This document shows, one piece after another, positions 12,910 through 13,020 of a stretch of 13,020 bases of DNA. The stretch comes from Caldisericota bacterium. Lineage in GTDB: Bacteria > Caldisericota > Caldisericia > Cryosericales > Cryosericaceae. The stretch spans positions 1 to 13,020 of the forward strand of contig JAPLGH010000178.1 of assembly GCA_026390285.1 (NCBI GenBank). The letters are read 5' to 3'. Positions within the stretch are counted from its first letter, which is position 1. Each line of letters opens with the position of its first letter. A model generated the notes under the pieces. The model was not told where the DNA came from, searched no databases, and was given only the letters and a program-made list of their open reading frames with translations. The position numbers were made by a program, and so were the translations under genes.

Positions 12910-12937
12910 AGTATAGATTCCGAAGGCTTCGTGTCAA
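12910..12937 (-). promoter_or_regulatory. Strong promoter of the uptake operon with a dyad in its spacer
   Basis: On the minus strand TTGACA (12937-12932), a 16-bp spacer and TATACT (12915-12910) are close to consensus. Inside the spacer the plus strand has CGAAG-G-CTTCG (12921-12931), an 11-bp dyad reaching the edge of the -35 box. It is a plausible site for a repressor that senses the imported metal or cofactor. Predicted start point is near 12903. Confidence 0.75.
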
Positions 12938-12976
12938 GGAAACGCAGCGTATGAGTGCAGACTGTTCTTGCCTGGG

Positions 12977-12997
12977 GTTCCCGCCTCCCTGGGGAAC
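12977..12997. repeat. Dispersed inverted repeat, N9 variant (copy 4)
   Basis: GTTCCC (12977-12982), nine bases, then GGGAAC (12992-12997), followed by GACGGGG as in the copy at 8842-8861. It lies upstream of the uptake operon promoter. A plus-strand frame opening at 12951 runs through it to the window edge, but is not convincing as a gene. Confidence 0.6.
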
Positions 12998-13020
12998 GAC
13001 GGGGTTCTACAATATGCGGA

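Noticed and set aside
12951..13020. Plus-strand frame opening at the right edge
   Set aside because: It runs through a dispersed repeat, has a poorly spaced ribosome-site-like sequence and is too short to judge.

Overview
This 13 kb bacterial window has moderately high GC and strong GC preference at third codon positions. I cannot name the organism. Several promoters read as good sigma-70 type (TTGACA/TATACT-like). Some genes have strong AGGAGG-type ribosome sites, while others appear to be transcribed leaderless. The substrate-binding protein carries a copper-amine-oxidase-N type domain, a fusion style common in Clostridia-like Firmicutes and neighbouring anaerobic lineages. It has a signal-peptidase-I type signal rather than a lipobox, which would suit a periplasm. 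Phylum assignment stays open.

Layout. (1) 1-300: the 5' part of an ArsR-family repressor gene (minus strand, running off the left edge), with a strong promoter buried in a 34-bp palindrome, then an ATTCCC-N8-GGGAAT-type repeat. (2) 298-675: a small lipocalin-like lipoprotein (minus). (3) 784-916: a decayed 3' end of a CrtC/AttH-like gene (minus). (4) 1057-3584: an ABC-2 exporter operon (ATPase plus two paralogous permeases, plus strand), followed by a possible gene relic and a long hairpin. (5) 3870-4728: a membrane-anchored protein of unknown function, preceded by and overlapping a 37-codon small ORF (minus). (6) 4813-4890: a second CrtC/AttH 3' relic. (7) 4968-7601: a two-gene operon of a DUF819-type permease and a PLP enzyme of the sphingosine-1-phosphate lyase/group II decarboxylase family. 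(8) 7703-8773: an intact CrtC/AttH-like gene (minus), flanked by repeats. (9) 9032-9559: a small P-loop kinase-like protein, probably translated from a leaderless mRNA. (10) 9556-12749: a metal-chelate/cobalamin-type uptake operon (minus) of binding protein, ATPase and FecCD permease, behind a promoter and a leader of about 150 nt.

Functionally the window is a string of short, separate transport and metabolism operons. The most striking feature is the uptake ATPase: it keeps its Q-loop, LSGGQ signature, Walker B and H-loop, but the whole Walker A (P-loop) is missing with the frame preserved, so the system is either energised by another ATPase, inactive, or misassembled here. Other notable items are three copies of the same CrtC/AttH C-terminus (one intact, two decayed), the ArsR promoter-operator, the DUF819-PLP enzyme pairing, and a leader with an octamer repeated at an exact 29-bp period.
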